DNA of 64,000 bases from Rhodobacteraceae bacterium EL129 (lineage in GTDB: Bacteria > Pseudomonadota > Alphaproteobacteria > Rhodobacterales > Rhodobacteraceae), in assembly GCA_900313005.1 (NCBI GenBank), contig ONZJ01000002.1, positions 3,019,303 through 3,083,302 of the forward strand, written 5' to 3'. A program made the translations under genes and the position numbers. This document shows, piece after piece, positions 34,081 to 42,608 of the stretch (position 1 is its first letter; each line of letters starts with the position of its first letter). Under the pieces are notes generated by a model. That model was not told the origin of the DNA. It worked only from the letters and a program-made list of their open reading frames with translations, and did no database searches.

Positions 34081-35409
34081 TTAATTCAGCGCCGCTTCAG
34101 CGGCGGCGGCAACCCGCAACAAGGCCTCTTCACCATTTGGCTTGCCGCAGAGCATTATCCCACAGCTGGGCACTCCGGTGGGCAGTGTGATTGCGCTTAA
34201 GCCCAACAGATTGCTGACGCGCGTGTTGCGCAATGCCAGCAGGTTTTCGGTCAGATAATACTCATTGTCGGTCATCAACCGTTCGACATTTGGCGGCAAA
34301 TTGGGAGCCGTCGGCATGATCACCGCATCATAGCCTGCCATCCGCGCGTCCCAGGCCTTGCGCAGCGCCTCCAGTCGATGCCATGCGGCCACATAATTTG
34401 CGGCGGTGAAGTCCTTGCCCGAGCGGAAACGTTCAAGGATTGGGGCAAACATCTTGTCCGGGCTCGCCTCTATGGTCTCGGACCAGGTGCCGTAAGCCTC
34501 TGATGTAAATAAGATACCTGACAAAGGCATGGCCTCATCTACCTCAGGCGCTTCCAGTTTTTCGACCACGGCCCCTGCAGCATGCAACCGATCAACCGCA
34601 CTGCGATATCCGGCCATTGGCGCATCGCGCACGTCTTCCAGCACAACGTTTTGCAAAGCGGCAAGGCGCACACCTTTTAACGAGGCCCCACGCAGATCGG
34701 CGGCGGTGCCCCCTTCCAGGGCTGCCAACATCAATGCGCAATCCTCGACCGAGCGTGACAAAGGACCAACGGTATCAAACTTGGCACACAGCGGTACAAC
34801 CCCGTTCAAGGACACCCGGCCTGCCGTGGTTTTCAATCCCACCAAGTCATTCCATGCGGACGGAATGCGTACAGATCCGCCTGTGTCTGATCCAATTCCA
34901 CAAGCCGCCAGACCGAAGGCCACGCTGGCCCCTGCTCCGGACGACGACCCACCGGGCACGGCGTCGGGATCATTCACACAAGGTGACGTCGCGGTACTGG
35001 GGTTCAGACCAAGGCCTGAAAAGGCCAGTTCGCTCATATGCGTTTTGCCCAGGCACACCAAACCGGCCATCGTTGCATTGCGCAGCACTGTTGCGTCGTG
35101 GGTCGGAATGCGACCTTGCAGCAGCTTGGATCCGGCTTCGGTCGCGGTCCCGGCGCTGTCAAACAGGTCTTTCCAGCTGATCGGCACACCGTCCAGAATA
35201 CCCAACCTTTGTTTGGCCTTCGCCCGTTCAGCCGCAGCCGCCGCTTCGGCCAAAGCCCGATCTGGCGTGAGCGCGGAATAAATCCGATCGGCATCAGGAT
35301 GGGCCGCGATGGCGTCCAGATAGGTTTGCGTTAGGGCGATGGCATCAATTTCACCCGTCCCGATGGCGCGGCCCAGATCACCTGCTGTCATGTTTAACCA
35401 GTCCTGCAT
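34081..35409 (-). CDS. amidase signature family protein
   Basis: This 442-residue protein has the Ser-cisSer-Lys triad of the amidase signature family: K80 in ISWKDLFD, cis-Ser S155 in GGSSSGAG and nucleophile S179 in GSDTGGSVRIP. It is cytosolic and hydrolyses amides; the glutamyl-tRNA amidotransferase subunit is less likely because no gatB or gatC is adjacent. The start MQDWLNMTAGDLG has AGGAGC-like bases upstream. It diverges from the UbiH-type gene. About 230 bases downstream, before the aminotransferase start, hold nothing I recognise. Confidence 0.9.
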   Translation of the reverse strand: MQDWLNMTAGDLGRAIGTGEIDAIALTQTYLDAIAAHPDADRIYSALTPDRALAEAAAAAERAKAKQRLGILDGVPISWKDLFDSAGTATEAGSKLLQGRIPTHDATVLRNATMAGLVCLGKTHMSELAFSGLGLNPSTATSPCVNDPDAVPGGSSSGAGASVAFGLAACGIGSDTGGSVRIPSAWNDLVGLKTTAGRVSLNGVVPLCAKFDTVGPLSRSVEDCALMLAALEGGTAADLRGASLKGVRLAALQNVVLEDVRDAPMAGYRSAVDRLHAAGAVVEKLEAPEVDEAMPLSGILFTSEAYGTWSETIEASPDKMFAPILERFRSGKDFTAANYVAAWHRLEALRKAWDARMAGYDAVIMPTAPNLPPNVERLMTDNEYYLTENLLALRNTRVSNLLGLSAITLPTGVPSCGIMLCGKPNGEEALLRVAAAAEAALN

Positions 35410-35495
35410 CGCTCGCTCCTTCATAGATGTTCGAGCCGACGGTAGCGGCAGCGCAACGCATGGACAATCCCGCACGCACACGCATATTGAGCGGT

Positions 35496-36710
35496 ATGAC
35501 ATATGACAGTGATATTCTGATTGTCGGCGGCGGGTTGAATGGCCCGGCTTTGGCGTTGGGCCTTGCACAGGTTGGGTTCAGTGTGACGATTGTGGATTCC
35601 CTATCCGAAAAGATCCGCAAAAACGCAGCCTTTGATGGGCGATCCTACGCTTTAGCGCTGGCCTCGGTCCGGTTATTGCGGGCCATCGGAATTTGGGACC
35701 AGGTTGCTGATAAATCTCAGCCCATGCTGGAAATCAAAGTATCGGATGGCCGCGCAGGCGAAGGGCCTTCACCCTTTTTCATGCACTTTGACCACGCCGA
35801 AATCGAGGAAGGCCCGATGGGGCATATGTTGGAGGACCGGCACTTGCGCCGCGCGTTTCTTGAAGCTGTGGCAGAGACCGATTCCATTACTCATCTGGCC
35901 GGAGAAACAGTTTTTGATCAATCGATTGAGGCTGACGGGGTGCAGATTGCCCTGGCCTCGGGCAGATCTCTGACCGGGCGCATTCTGATCGGGTCCGACG
36001 GGCGAAATTCGGGCACCGCCACACGTGCAGGCATTGCGCGGTCTGGTTGGGGGTATGGGCAGACGGCCCTAGTTGCAGCACTGGAGCACGATCTCCCTCA
36101 CAACGGCATAGCGCATCAGTTTTTCATGCCCAGCGGTCCTCTGGCCATATTGCCATTACCCGGCAATGTCAGCTCGATTGTCTGGTCAGAAACCGAAGAG
36201 ACCGCCGCTGAATTCGCAGCATTGTCGGATGCTGATTTTCTGGACGTATTGCGCCCCCGATTTGGCGATTTCCTGGGTGATATCCGACTAAGGGGGAAAC
36301 GGTTCACCTATCCTCTGGGACTGAGCATCGCGAACCAATTTGTGGCACATCGTGTGGCCTTGATCGGGGACGCCGCACACGGCGTGCACCCTCTGGCAGG
36401 CCAAGGTTTGAACGCAGGGTTGCGGGATGTCGGCGCATTGATCGAAGTGCTGAGTGACGCGCGTACACGCGGAGAAGACATTGCGGCTTTGGATGTGCTG
36501 GAGCGATATCAGCAATGGCGCCGCTTTGATACCGCGTCGCTCGCACTGGTCACAGATTTGACCAACCGTTTGTTTTCGAACGATAACCCACTTTTGCGTC
36601 TGGGGCGTGATCTTGGGATGGGGGCCATCAATGCCATGCCCGGCCTGCGCCGCGCCTTTGTGCGTGAAGCGGCAGGCCTGACAGGGGATTTGCCTGCGTT
36701 GATGCGCTAA
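35496..36710 (+). CDS. UbiH/UbiF/Coq6-family FAD-dependent hydroxylase
   Basis: This 404-residue flavoprotein monooxygenase has the dinucleotide turn GGGLNG at 11-16, a GSDGRNSG DG motif and the second FAD motif GDAAHGVHPLAGQGLNAGLRD, given as GDAAHGVHP and GQGLNAGLRD. Its family hydroxylates the ubiquinone ring at C5, C6 or C1. Which position it modifies cannot be told from sequence. The start at 35496 (MTYDSDILIVGGG) is the family start. It is convergent with a small 61-codon frame. Confidence 0.9.
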   Translation: MTYDSDILIVGGGLNGPALALGLAQVGFSVTIVDSLSEKIRKNAAFDGRSYALALASVRLLRAIGIWDQVADKSQPMLEIKVSDGRAGEGPSPFFMHFDHAEIEEGPMGHMLEDRHLRRAFLEAVAETDSITHLAGETVFDQSIEADGVQIALASGRSLTGRILIGSDGRNSGTATRAGIARSGWGYGQTALVAALEHDLPHNGIAHQFFMPSGPLAILPLPGNVSSIVWSETEETAAEFAALSDADFLDVLRPRFGDFLGDIRLRGKRFTYPLGLSIANQFVAHRVALIGDAAHGVHPLAGQGLNAGLRDVGALIEVLSDARTRGEDIAALDVLERYQQWRRFDTASLALVTDLTNRLFSNDNPLLRLGRDLGMGAINAMPGLRRAFVREAAGLTGDLPALMR

Positions 36711-36892
36711 GACGCCCGAATGGTTTGGAATAGATCGGGGCCTTCGATGACATCATAGTCTTCACTATCAACCGGCCCTGATTGAACGGACGGGTTGGCA
36801 GGCAGCCCTATGGGATCCCCCGGCCGGATGGCACGGACAAAGACCAGATGAACGGGGGATTGAGTGCGGGCGGCACGACGGCTTTGAAACAT
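36707..36892 (-). CDS. small hypothetical protein (61 residues)
   Basis: This 61-codon frame begins MFQSRRAARTQ and ends VIEGPDLFQTIRAS. It has a good ribosome binding site (GAAAGGAT seven bases before the ATG) and its stop overlaps the UbiH-type stop by four bases. The C-terminal half is acidic with a DSEDYDVIEGPD stretch. I do not recognise the family. It may be a genuine short gene because no other frame fills this interval. Confidence 0.5.
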   Translation of the reverse strand: MFQSRRAARTQSPVHLVFVRAIRPGDPIGLPANPSVQSGPVDSEDYDVIEGPDLFQTIRAS

Positions 36893-36938
36893 TTCAGATC
36901 CTTTCGAGAGGGTGTTCTCCGAAAGTCCCTGATCGGTG

Positions 36939-37490
36939 TTAATCCAAGGTAAAAAGCCGGATCATTGTGTCGCCATAGCGCCGCTCATCCTGCAGGCTAA
37001 GTACAGAGGGCGGTGTGACGCTTGTGTTTTCTTCCCAAACGATCATGGCCCCTGGCGCGATCCAACCGCCCTCAATCGCCGCATTCAACGCAGCCTCGCC
37101 CAAGGCTTGGCCATAGGGTGGGTCGAGAAACACCAGATCATAAGGCGCATCTGGATTTTGACCTAACTTGCGCGCATCCCGTGTTACCACTTCAGTTTGC
37201 GGCGCGGCCCGGCATATTTCGATGTTACTTTTCAATATCCTAAGGGAGGTCCGGCCTGTTTCCACGAACGTTACGCACGCGCCTCCGCGCGAGAGAGCTT
37301 CGAGGCCCAATGCCCCTGTCCCTGCAAAGAGATCCAGCACACGAGCGCCATCGGGCACGCCATAGCCTGCCAGGATGTTGAACAGACTTTCGCGAACACG
37401 GTCTGCTGTCGGGCGCAGATGGGCCGCGGTGTCTCCTTTTCCCACGGAACTGAGCCGTCGGCCCCGAAACTCGCCGCCGATGATCCTCAC
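36939..37490 (-). CDS. rsmD: 16S rRNA (guanine(966)-N2)-methyltransferase RsmD
   Basis: This 183-residue enzyme uses SAM to methylate G966 of 16S rRNA in the small subunit. It has N-terminal MRIIGGEFRGRRL, the SAM motif VLDLFAGTGALGLEAL and the catalytic VFLDPPYGQ motif. The length is typical. Its start overlaps the upstream reductase stop as ATGA, giving a two-gene operon. Confidence 0.95.
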   Translation of the reverse strand: MRIIGGEFRGRRLSSVGKGDTAAHLRPTADRVRESLFNILAGYGVPDGARVLDLFAGTGALGLEALSRGGACVTFVETGRTSLRILKSNIEICRAAPQTEVVTRDARKLGQNPDAPYDLVFLDPPYGQALGEAALNAAIEGGWIAPGAMIVWEENTSVTPPSVLSLQDERRYGDTMIRLFTLD

Positions 37491-38701
37491 GCTTTCAACA
37501 GCGTCTTCAACTCGGTTTCGGGGTTGGAAATGGCGTCACTGGAAGGTGATTTCCCCATGTCAATCAATCGCTTGCCAACCATATAGGCGCGCGGCTCGTT
37601 CATGGCATCCACGGCCAGCAAAGTATCACCGCGATAATACCAGAACGAGACATTACCATCGGTATCGCCGGGCCGCGTGATGATCCGGTCATATCCTGTG
37701 TTCAGCCCGGCAATCTGCAATTTGACGTCATATTGATCCGACCAGAACCATGGCTGCGGCACATAGGCTTTTTCCCCACCCATAATATTGGCCGCAACAC
37801 ATTCTGCCATGTCGATGGCATTTGGCACGCTTTCCAACCGTCCACGCCCGTCGCCCAGCGGGAAAGATGCACAATCGCCTGCCGCCCAGATGGATGCATC
37901 AGAGGTTTGCCCCAAGGCGTTGGTCTTGATGCCGTTGTCGATGTCCAATCCTGCGGCTTCGGCCAAGGCTGTGGCCGGTGTAATCCCCACACCAACAATC
38001 ACAAAATCAGCCTCGATCTTAGTGCCGTCGCTGAGCCGGGCGCCTGTAACCCGGGTTTCGCCTAACAGCGTTTCAAGGCCGACGCCTTCGCGAATATCCA
38101 CCCCGTGTGATCGGTGTAGGTCTCTGAAGTAGGTGGAGGTTTCAGGGGCGGCGACCCGTTGCAGGATACGATCTGCCATTTCTACCAGCGTGACCTTGAC
38201 GCCTTTGCTGGCGGCCACTGCGGCGGCCTCTAGCCCAATATAGCCGCCACCCACGATCAGGCAGCGCGCGCCCTCGACCACGTCGGGAGCCATGGCATCC
38301 ACGTCGCTTAGATCACGGACAACATGCACACCTTGCAACGCCCCACCGATGGACGCAGGCAAGCGACGCGGGCTTGACCCTGTGGTCAACACCAGATGAT
38401 CGTAAGACAACACATCATTGACGGTGGTGACAGTTTTCGCCGCAGGATCAATCGCCGACACGGTTTCGGACAGGCGCAAGTCTATGGCGTTGTCCGAATA
38501 AAAACTCTCGGGGCGCAAATACAGACGCTCGAGGTCCATTTCCCCCAGCAGATACTTCTTGGACAGAGGGGGCCGTTGATAGGGCGGCGCGGATTCTTCT
38601 CCGATCAATGTGATTTCGCTATCAAACCCTTCGTTGCGCAGCTTGGCCACACAGGACGATCCGGCCTGGCCTGCTCCGATCACCACTACTTTGGTCATCA
38701 C
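37487..38701 (-). CDS. NAD(P)H-dependent ferredoxin reductase-type FAD oxidoreductase
   Basis: This 404-residue protein has two Rossmann motifs, GAGQAGSSCVAKLR near the N-terminus for FAD and GGGYIGLEAAAVAASKG near residue 150 for NAD(P)H, plus the C-terminal NAIDMAECVAANI region. It matches the putidaredoxin/rhodocoxin/terpredoxin reductase family that passes electrons to [2Fe-2S] ferredoxins for P450s or dioxygenases. No partner ferredoxin or oxygenase is in the window. It overlaps rsmD by four bases and diverges from the peroxiredoxin gene. Confidence 0.9.
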   Translation of the reverse strand: MMTKVVVIGAGQAGSSCVAKLRNEGFDSEITLIGEESAPPYQRPPLSKKYLLGEMDLERLYLRPESFYSDNAIDLRLSETVSAIDPAAKTVTTVNDVLSYDHLVLTTGSSPRRLPASIGGALQGVHVVRDLSDVDAMAPDVVEGARCLIVGGGYIGLEAAAVAASKGVKVTLVEMADRILQRVAAPETSTYFRDLHRSHGVDIREGVGLETLLGETRVTGARLSDGTKIEADFVIVGVGITPATALAEAAGLDIDNGIKTNALGQTSDASIWAAGDCASFPLGDGRGRLESVPNAIDMAECVAANIMGGEKAYVPQPWFWSDQYDVKLQIAGLNTGYDRIITRPGDTDGNVSFWYYRGDTLLAVDAMNEPRAYMVGKRLIDMGKSPSSDAISNPETELKTLLKA

Positions 38702-38787
38702 TCTCTCCGATTTTTACGTGGTCACTTTCCCTGAGCGACCCTATATCTGTGACAGGATAAAACGCAATTGTTGAACAGAGGACCGAC

Positions 38788-39276
38788 ATGACCATATCAG
38801 TAGGCGACAATCTTCCAGATGCAGCACTGGCACAGATGGGGGCCGATGGGCCGGAGCAGGTGCAGTTGAGCGACAAGCTGAAGGGCCGCAAGGTCGTGAT
38901 CTTCGCGGTTCCCGGGGCCTATACCCCAACCTGTCATTCCTCACATGTGCCCAGCTTCATTCGGACCAAGGCACAATTTGATGCAAAGGGCGTGGATGAG
39001 ATCATCTGCATTTCTGTCAACGACCCGTTTGTGATGCAAAACTGGGGCGAAGCGACAGGGGCCACCGCAGCAGGGATCACCATGCTGGGCGATGCCGAGG
39101 CTGCTTTCACCAAAGCCATCGGGATGGACTTCACCGCACCACCGGCCGGCTTGATCGACCGCTCACTGCGCTATGCGATGGTTGTGGAAGATGGCACACT
39201 GACCGTGATGCAGGCCGAGGAAAACCCTGGGGTTTGTGGCGTGTCTGGCGGCGAGGCGTTGCTGGAAGCGCTTTGA
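38788..39276 (+). CDS. type-5 peroxiredoxin
   Basis: This 162-residue Prx5-type peroxidase reduces hydrogen peroxide and organic hydroperoxides. The peroxidatic Cys is C49 in VPGAYTPTCHSSHVPSF; the conserved Arg lies near 128 in LIDRSLRYAM. AtPrxII-like members use glutathione/glutaredoxin as reductant. AGAGGACC precedes the ATG. The gene is monocistronic and followed by a repeat hairpin and then a terminator. Confidence 0.93.
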   Translation: MTISVGDNLPDAALAQMGADGPEQVQLSDKLKGRKVVIFAVPGAYTPTCHSSHVPSFIRTKAQFDAKGVDEIICISVNDPFVMQNWGEATGATAAGITMLGDAEAAFTKAIGMDFTAPPAGLIDRSLRYAMVVEDGTLTVMQAEENPGVCGVSGGEALLEAL

Positions 39277-39283
39277 GGCGAGT

Positions 39284-39301
39284 GCCGGGCTGAAGCCCGG
39301 C
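39284..39301. repeat. Rhodobacteraceae-type intergenic palindromic repeat
   Basis: GCCGGGCT and AGCCCGGC flank GA, an almost loop-less palindrome beginning seven bases after the peroxiredoxin stop, within AGTG...CCTACG. I recall this short palindromic sequence as a dispersed intergenic repeat in this family; only one copy is evident here. It would form a stable cruciform or RNA hairpin. Confidence 0.5.
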
Positions 39302-39323
39302 CTACGACAGCCCTGTAAGATGA

Positions 39324-39357
39324 AGCATCTGCCTAAGCGATTGGGCGGGTGCTTTCT
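39324..39357 (+). terminator. probable intrinsic terminator of the peroxiredoxin gene
   Basis: AGCATCTGCCT (39324-39334) pairs with GGGCGGGTGCT (39343-39353) with three G-U pairs and an eight-base loop, then TTCTACTTT. It lies about 50 bases after the peroxiredoxin stop and before the convergent pterin dehydratase gene. Confidence 0.6.
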
Positions 39358-39382
39358 ACTTTGGAGCATCCTCAGATCTGCG

Positions 39383-39703
39383 TCAGGTCTTATCCGCCAA
39401 ACCGGTTTGCCCCGCAACCGTATCCATCTTGCGCGCCAGTTTCATATCCAGTGTGGTCAAACCGTCCACATCATGGGTGGTCAATGTCACGGTGACGCGG
39501 TTGTAGACATTGGACCATTCCGGATGATGGTTCCATTTTTCGGCCCACACCCCACTGCGCGTCATGAACCCCATGGCGTCAGCAAAATCACCAAATTTGA
39601 ATTCCTTGGTGATTGCATCGCGTGCCTCTTCCATCCGCCAGCCGGTTTCCAACAATGGCTCTAGCGTGGTTTTACGGGCGGTATCGCTTAGTCGTTCGCT
39701 CAT
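39383..39703 (-). CDS. 4a-hydroxytetrahydrobiopterin dehydratase
   Basis: This 106-residue PCD/DCoH protein dehydrates 4a-hydroxytetrahydropterin, regenerating the cofactor for aromatic amino acid hydroxylase or for molybdopterin-related pterins. The [20 protein letters not shown] signature, with the catalytic His pair, is present. Its ATG overlaps the upstream GNAT gene stop as ATGA. No phenylalanine hydroxylase gene is nearby, which is common for these proteins. Confidence 0.93.
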   Translation of the reverse strand: MSERLSDTARKTTLEPLLETGWRMEEARDAITKEFKFGDFADAMGFMTRSGVWAEKWNHHPEWSNVYNRVTVTLTTHDVDGLTTLDMKLARKMDTVAGQTGLADKT

Positions 39704-40887
39704 TGATGGTCCTCCGTCGGCGTTGATTTGAATGGGCCGTAACTGGTCAGAATTTCGATGTCCTGATCCACTGCTTTGCTTTCGGCCTCCAGATATTCCT
39801 CAATTGCCCGAGCAAAGCCCGGATCGGCCACCCAGTGCAGAGAGTGTGTGGTCACAGGTAAATACCCTCGTGCCAGTTTGTGTTCTCCTTGTGCGCCGGC
39901 TTCAACCCGGTTCAAACCATGCGTAATCGCGTATTGAATTGCCTGATAGTAGCACAGTTCAAAATGCAGGCAGGGGTGGTCTTCGGTGCAGCCCCAATAC
40001 CGGCCATAGAGCGCCGAACGTCCGATGACGTTCAACGCGCCTGCAACGGGAATGCCGTCGCGTTCTGCCAGGACCAGCAGAATGTCATCGCGCAAGGTGC
40101 CGTGTGCAATTTCAAAGAAAGCGCGGGTCAGATAAGGCGTGCCCCATTTGCGTGCGCCGGTGTCTTGATAGAACTGCCAGATTGCATCCCAGTGATGAGG
40201 CTCGATCTGATCGCCTGTTAAAACCCGGATCTCTCCGCCAAAACCCTGGGCCACGCGGCGTTCCTTGCGGATGGCCTTGCGCTTGCGGGAGCTGAGTGCG
40301 CCCAGAAAAGCATCAAAGTCCGCATATCTTTCGTTGACCCAATGGAATTGCTGGGTGCTGCGCCCCATCAGGCCCAGATCAACGCCAATGGCTCGTTCTT
40401 CTTGCGTGCAAAAGGTGATGTGAAGCGAAGACACACCATTGCGGTCTCCTACTTGAATCGCGCCCTGCACAAGGGCAGCCCGACCTTCGTCCTCAAACCC
40501 CGGACGGGTCAGCAATCGGCGGCCTGTGGCAGGGGTGAAAGGCACGGCGATCTGCAGCTTGGGATAATAGCGCCCTCCGGCACGCTCATAAGCATGAGCC
40601 CAGTTGTGATCGAAGATGTATTCGCCCTGAGAGTGGTTTTTCCCATAAAGCGGCGCACAAGCGATGAATTGGCCGTCCAGTTCCGCGGTTAGATACAGCG
40701 GCTGCCACCCCGTGTCTGCGCCAACCGATCCGCTGCCTTCCAATGCTCTGAGAAAGCGATAGGTGGTAAAGGGGTCTTCCGGCCTGCCCCCATCTGCAAC
40801 CTCTGGACACGCACAAGCATCCCAATCCGCCTGCGCTATGCGGTCTAGCTGTTCATGGGTGCTGATGGTGATCTGGCGGTCGGCCAT
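39700..40887 (-). CDS. GNAT-family (DUF482/FemAB-like) N-acetyltransferase
   Basis: This 395-residue protein matches the DUF482 group of GNAT-related proteins, with [25 protein letters not shown], the double-Trp region and [13 protein letters not shown], then [16 protein letters not shown] near residue 330. These proteins resemble FemAB aminoacyl transferases and are often listed as putative peptidoglycan-related, but the function is unproven. It precedes and overlaps the pterin dehydratase gene by four bases. The substrate is unknown. Confidence 0.85.
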   Translation of the reverse strand: MADRQITISTHEQLDRIAQADWDACACPEVADGGRPEDPFTTYRFLRALEGSGSVGADTGWQPLYLTAELDGQFIACAPLYGKNHSQGEYIFDHNWAHAYERAGGRYYPKLQIAVPFTPATGRRLLTRPGFEDEGRAALVQGAIQVGDRNGVSSLHITFCTQEERAIGVDLGLMGRSTQQFHWVNERYADFDAFLGALSSRKRKAIRKERRVAQGFGGEIRVLTGDQIEPHHWDAIWQFYQDTGARKWGTPYLTRAFFEIAHGTLRDDILLVLAERDGIPVAGALNVIGRSALYGRYWGCTEDHPCLHFELCYYQAIQYAITHGLNRVEAGAQGEHKLARGYLPVTTHSLHWVADPGFARAIEEYLEAESKAVDQDIEILTSYGPFKSTPTEDHQ

Positions 40888-40924
40888 AGGGCTCTTTTCG
40901 CTGGTTGCATTGGCCTAAACCTGT

Positions 40925-40955
40925 GCTGCCCGGGCCGTGTTTCAACCCAGGCAGC
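40925..40955 (-). other. hairpin between ridA and the GNAT gene
   Basis: GCTGCC-C-GGG (40925-40934) can pair with CCC-A-GGCAGC (40946-40955), a nine-pair stem with one mismatch. There is no T-run on the minus strand, so it is at best a weak terminator or RNA stabiliser in the 86-base gap. Confidence 0.3.
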
Positions 40956-40973
40956 CAAGTGTGAGCGAAAAAC

Positions 40974-41435
40974 TCAGCGGACCTGGAACACACCGTCAAT
41001 TTCGACCGCCACGCCAAAAGGCAATGAAGGTGCCGAAACGGCGGCGCGGGCGTGTTTGCCTGCATCCCCCAAGGCATCACCTATCAGGTTTGATGCGCCG
41101 TTGATGACAGCGGGTTGTTCGGTGTAGTCGGGCGTAGAGTTCACGAAGCCGGTCAGTTTGACCACACGCACCAGACGGTCCAGATCCCCACCGCAGGCAG
41201 CCTTGACCTGGGCGAGCAACGCAATGGCGCAAACTTCAGCCGCTTTTTCGCCGTCCTCGGTGGACATATCCGCGCCCAATTTGCCGGTCAGAAGGGTATC
41301 CCCATCCTTGGCAATCTGACCCGAGACATAGACCATGTCACCGACCTGCACGTAAGGCACATAATTGGCGGCGGGTGCAGGGGCTTCTGGCAGCGTGATG
41401 CCCATATCAGCAAGGGCTTCTTCGTATTGTCCCAT
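40974..41435 (-). CDS. RidA-family protein (YjgF/YER057c)
   Basis: This 153-residue, long-form RidA subgroup member shows YVPYVQVGDMVYVSGQIAK and a KLTGFVNSTPDYTEQPAVIN stretch. RidA deaminates reactive enamine/imine intermediates released by PLP enzymes; long-form members are often of less certain activity. It is the first gene of a three-gene minus-strand set with the GNAT and pterin dehydratase genes, separated from them by 86 bases. Confidence 0.9.
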   Translation of the reverse strand: MGQYEEALADMGITLPEAPAPAANYVPYVQVGDMVYVSGQIAKDGDTLLTGKLGADMSTEDGEKAAEVCAIALLAQVKAACGGDLDRLVRVVKLTGFVNSTPDYTEQPAVINGASNLIGDALGDAGKHARAAVSAPSLPFGVAVEIDGVFQVR

Positions 41436-41542
41436 AGGGGATCCTCCGGTTTTGCAATCGGCGCGACGCTAACTTGAGAACCACAAGAAGGGAATTGGAA
41501 AATGATCGGCTGCTGCTATGGGCCGCTTTGCGGTGATTATGC

Positions 41543-41571
41543 TTGATATTCACGCGCAACCCCCATATTAC
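41543..41571 (+). promoter_or_regulatory. candidate promoter of rplS-rpmE
   Basis: TTGATA (41543-41548) and TATTAC (41566-41571) with a 17-base spacer resemble sigma-70 -35 and -10 boxes. They lie in the 374-base gap between ridA and rplS and would give a leader of about 230 bases. Confidence 0.55.
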
Positions 41572-41772
41572 CCGCCCATTCCGGGCCTGCCGCCCGCGAT
41601 AGCGATTCTTGGTGTCTTCTGCCGTGAATCATTTCTGTCGCAACTGGCACTTCCGGGATCCGGCGCAAAGCGGCGGCACAAGACATGACGATCTGACCTC
41701 TGGCGGGCACTGTGGTGAAAACCCTGGTGGACCCGGGATAGAAGACCAAGAGCTCTCGGAACGCGCACAACT

Positions 41773-41789
41773 TTGCGGAACAACCGCAA
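41773..41789 (+). promoter_or_regulatory. leader hairpin directly ahead of the rplS ribosome binding site
   Basis: TTGCGG (41773-41778) and CCGCAA (41784-41789) form a six-base stem with an AACAA loop, ending eight bases before AGGAG of rplS. In a long leader it could affect translation initiation or be part of ribosomal-protein autoregulation. The remaining leader (about 41580-41772) is rich in self-complementary GC stretches but I cannot fold it by eye. Confidence 0.45.
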
Positions 41790-41809
41790 GCTATATAGGA
41801 GTGGATCAG

Positions 41810-42193
41810 ATGGACCTGATCGCAGAACTTGAGGCGGAACAAATCGCCTCGCTGGGAAAAGACATTCCCGATTTCAAAGCCGGCGACACCGTTCGCGTCG
41901 GCTTTAAGGTGACCGAAGGCACACGCAGCCGTATTCAGAACTTTGAAGGTGTTTGCATTGCCCGTAATAACGGCCATGGCATTGCCGGGTCGTTCACCGT
42001 TCGCAAGATTTCGTTTGGCGAAGGCGTGGAGCGTGTGTTCCCGCTATTCTCGACAAACATCGACAGCATCACCGTCGTGCGCCGTGGTCGCGTACGCCGT
42101 GCCAAGTTATACTACCTGCGCTCGCGCCGCGGTAAATCCGCCCGTATCGCAGAGGATACGAACTACAAAGCCAAAACCGACAAGTCGGCATAA
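41810..42193 (+). CDS. rplS: 50S ribosomal protein L19
   Basis: This 127-residue protein begins [20 protein letters not shown] and contains the bL19 signature [16 protein letters not shown] and [18 protein letters not shown]19 sits at the 30S-50S interface. The start at 41810 has AGGAG eight bases upstream; an upstream open frame adds no family residues. Unlike the common rpsP-rimM-trmD-rplS order, trmD is not immediately upstream here. rpmE follows 11 bases later. Confidence 0.97.
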   Translation: MDLIAELEAEQIASLGKDIPDFKAGDTVRVGFKVTEGTRSRIQNFEGVCIARNNGHGIAGSFTVRKISFGEGVERVFPLFSTNIDSITVVRRGRVRRAKLYYLRSRRGKSARIAEDTNYKAKTDKSA

Positions 42194-42204
42194 GGAGCGA
42201 AATC

Positions 42205-42423
42205 ATGAAAGCAGATATTCATCCCGATTATCACTTGATCGACGTCAAAATGACCGATGGTACCATCGTTCCGATGCGCTCGACCTACGGCAAAGAAGGC
42301 GATCAGCTGTCTTTGGATATTGATCCCTCCGCGCACCCTGCGTGGACCGGTGCCACACGTCTCATGGACGCAGGTGGCCGCGTGTCGAAGTTCAAAAACA
42401 AATACGCAGGTCTGGGCTTCTAA
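42205..42423 (+). CDS. rpmE: 50S ribosomal protein L31
   Basis: This 72-residue bL31 protein begins [19 protein letters not shown] and ends [10 protein letters not shown]. It lacks the CxxC zinc pair of the C+ form, so it is the zinc-independent type common in alphaproteobacteria. It is co-transcribed with rplS and followed by an intrinsic terminator. Confidence 0.96.
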   Translation: MKADIHPDYHLIDVKMTDGTIVPMRSTYGKEGDQLSLDIDPSAHPAWTGATRLMDAGGRVSKFKNKYAGLGF

Positions 42424-42447
42424 AGCCTCTTCGACCGACGGATTGGA

Positions 42448-42481
42448 AACGCCGCTCTGGATGGGGCGGCGTTTTTGTTTT
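42448..42481 (+). terminator. intrinsic terminator of rplS-rpmE
   Basis: AACGCCGC (42448-42455) pairs with GCGGCGTT (42466-42473) around a ten-base loop and is followed by TTTGTTTTC. It lies 24 bases after the rpmE stop. Confidence 0.88.
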
Positions 42482-42608
42482 CGCCTACTGCGGGACACGA
42501 CCCTGGATTTTTCCCCTTGTGGGCATCCGCGCCCTTCCCCAATGAGGACGTGATAACTATAGTGCCCGCAAAGGGCGAAACAGCCCGAGTGGGCAAGGGG
42601 TACAGGCG

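Noticed and set aside
34529..35281. 250-codon plus-strand frame antisense to the amidase gene
   Set aside because: The amidase catalytic triad is intact on the other strand; this frame is a low-complexity shadow.
41609..41809. 67-codon in-frame extension upstream of rplS
   Set aside because: L19 proteins start at MDLIA, and AGGAG sits directly before that ATG; the extension has no family residues.
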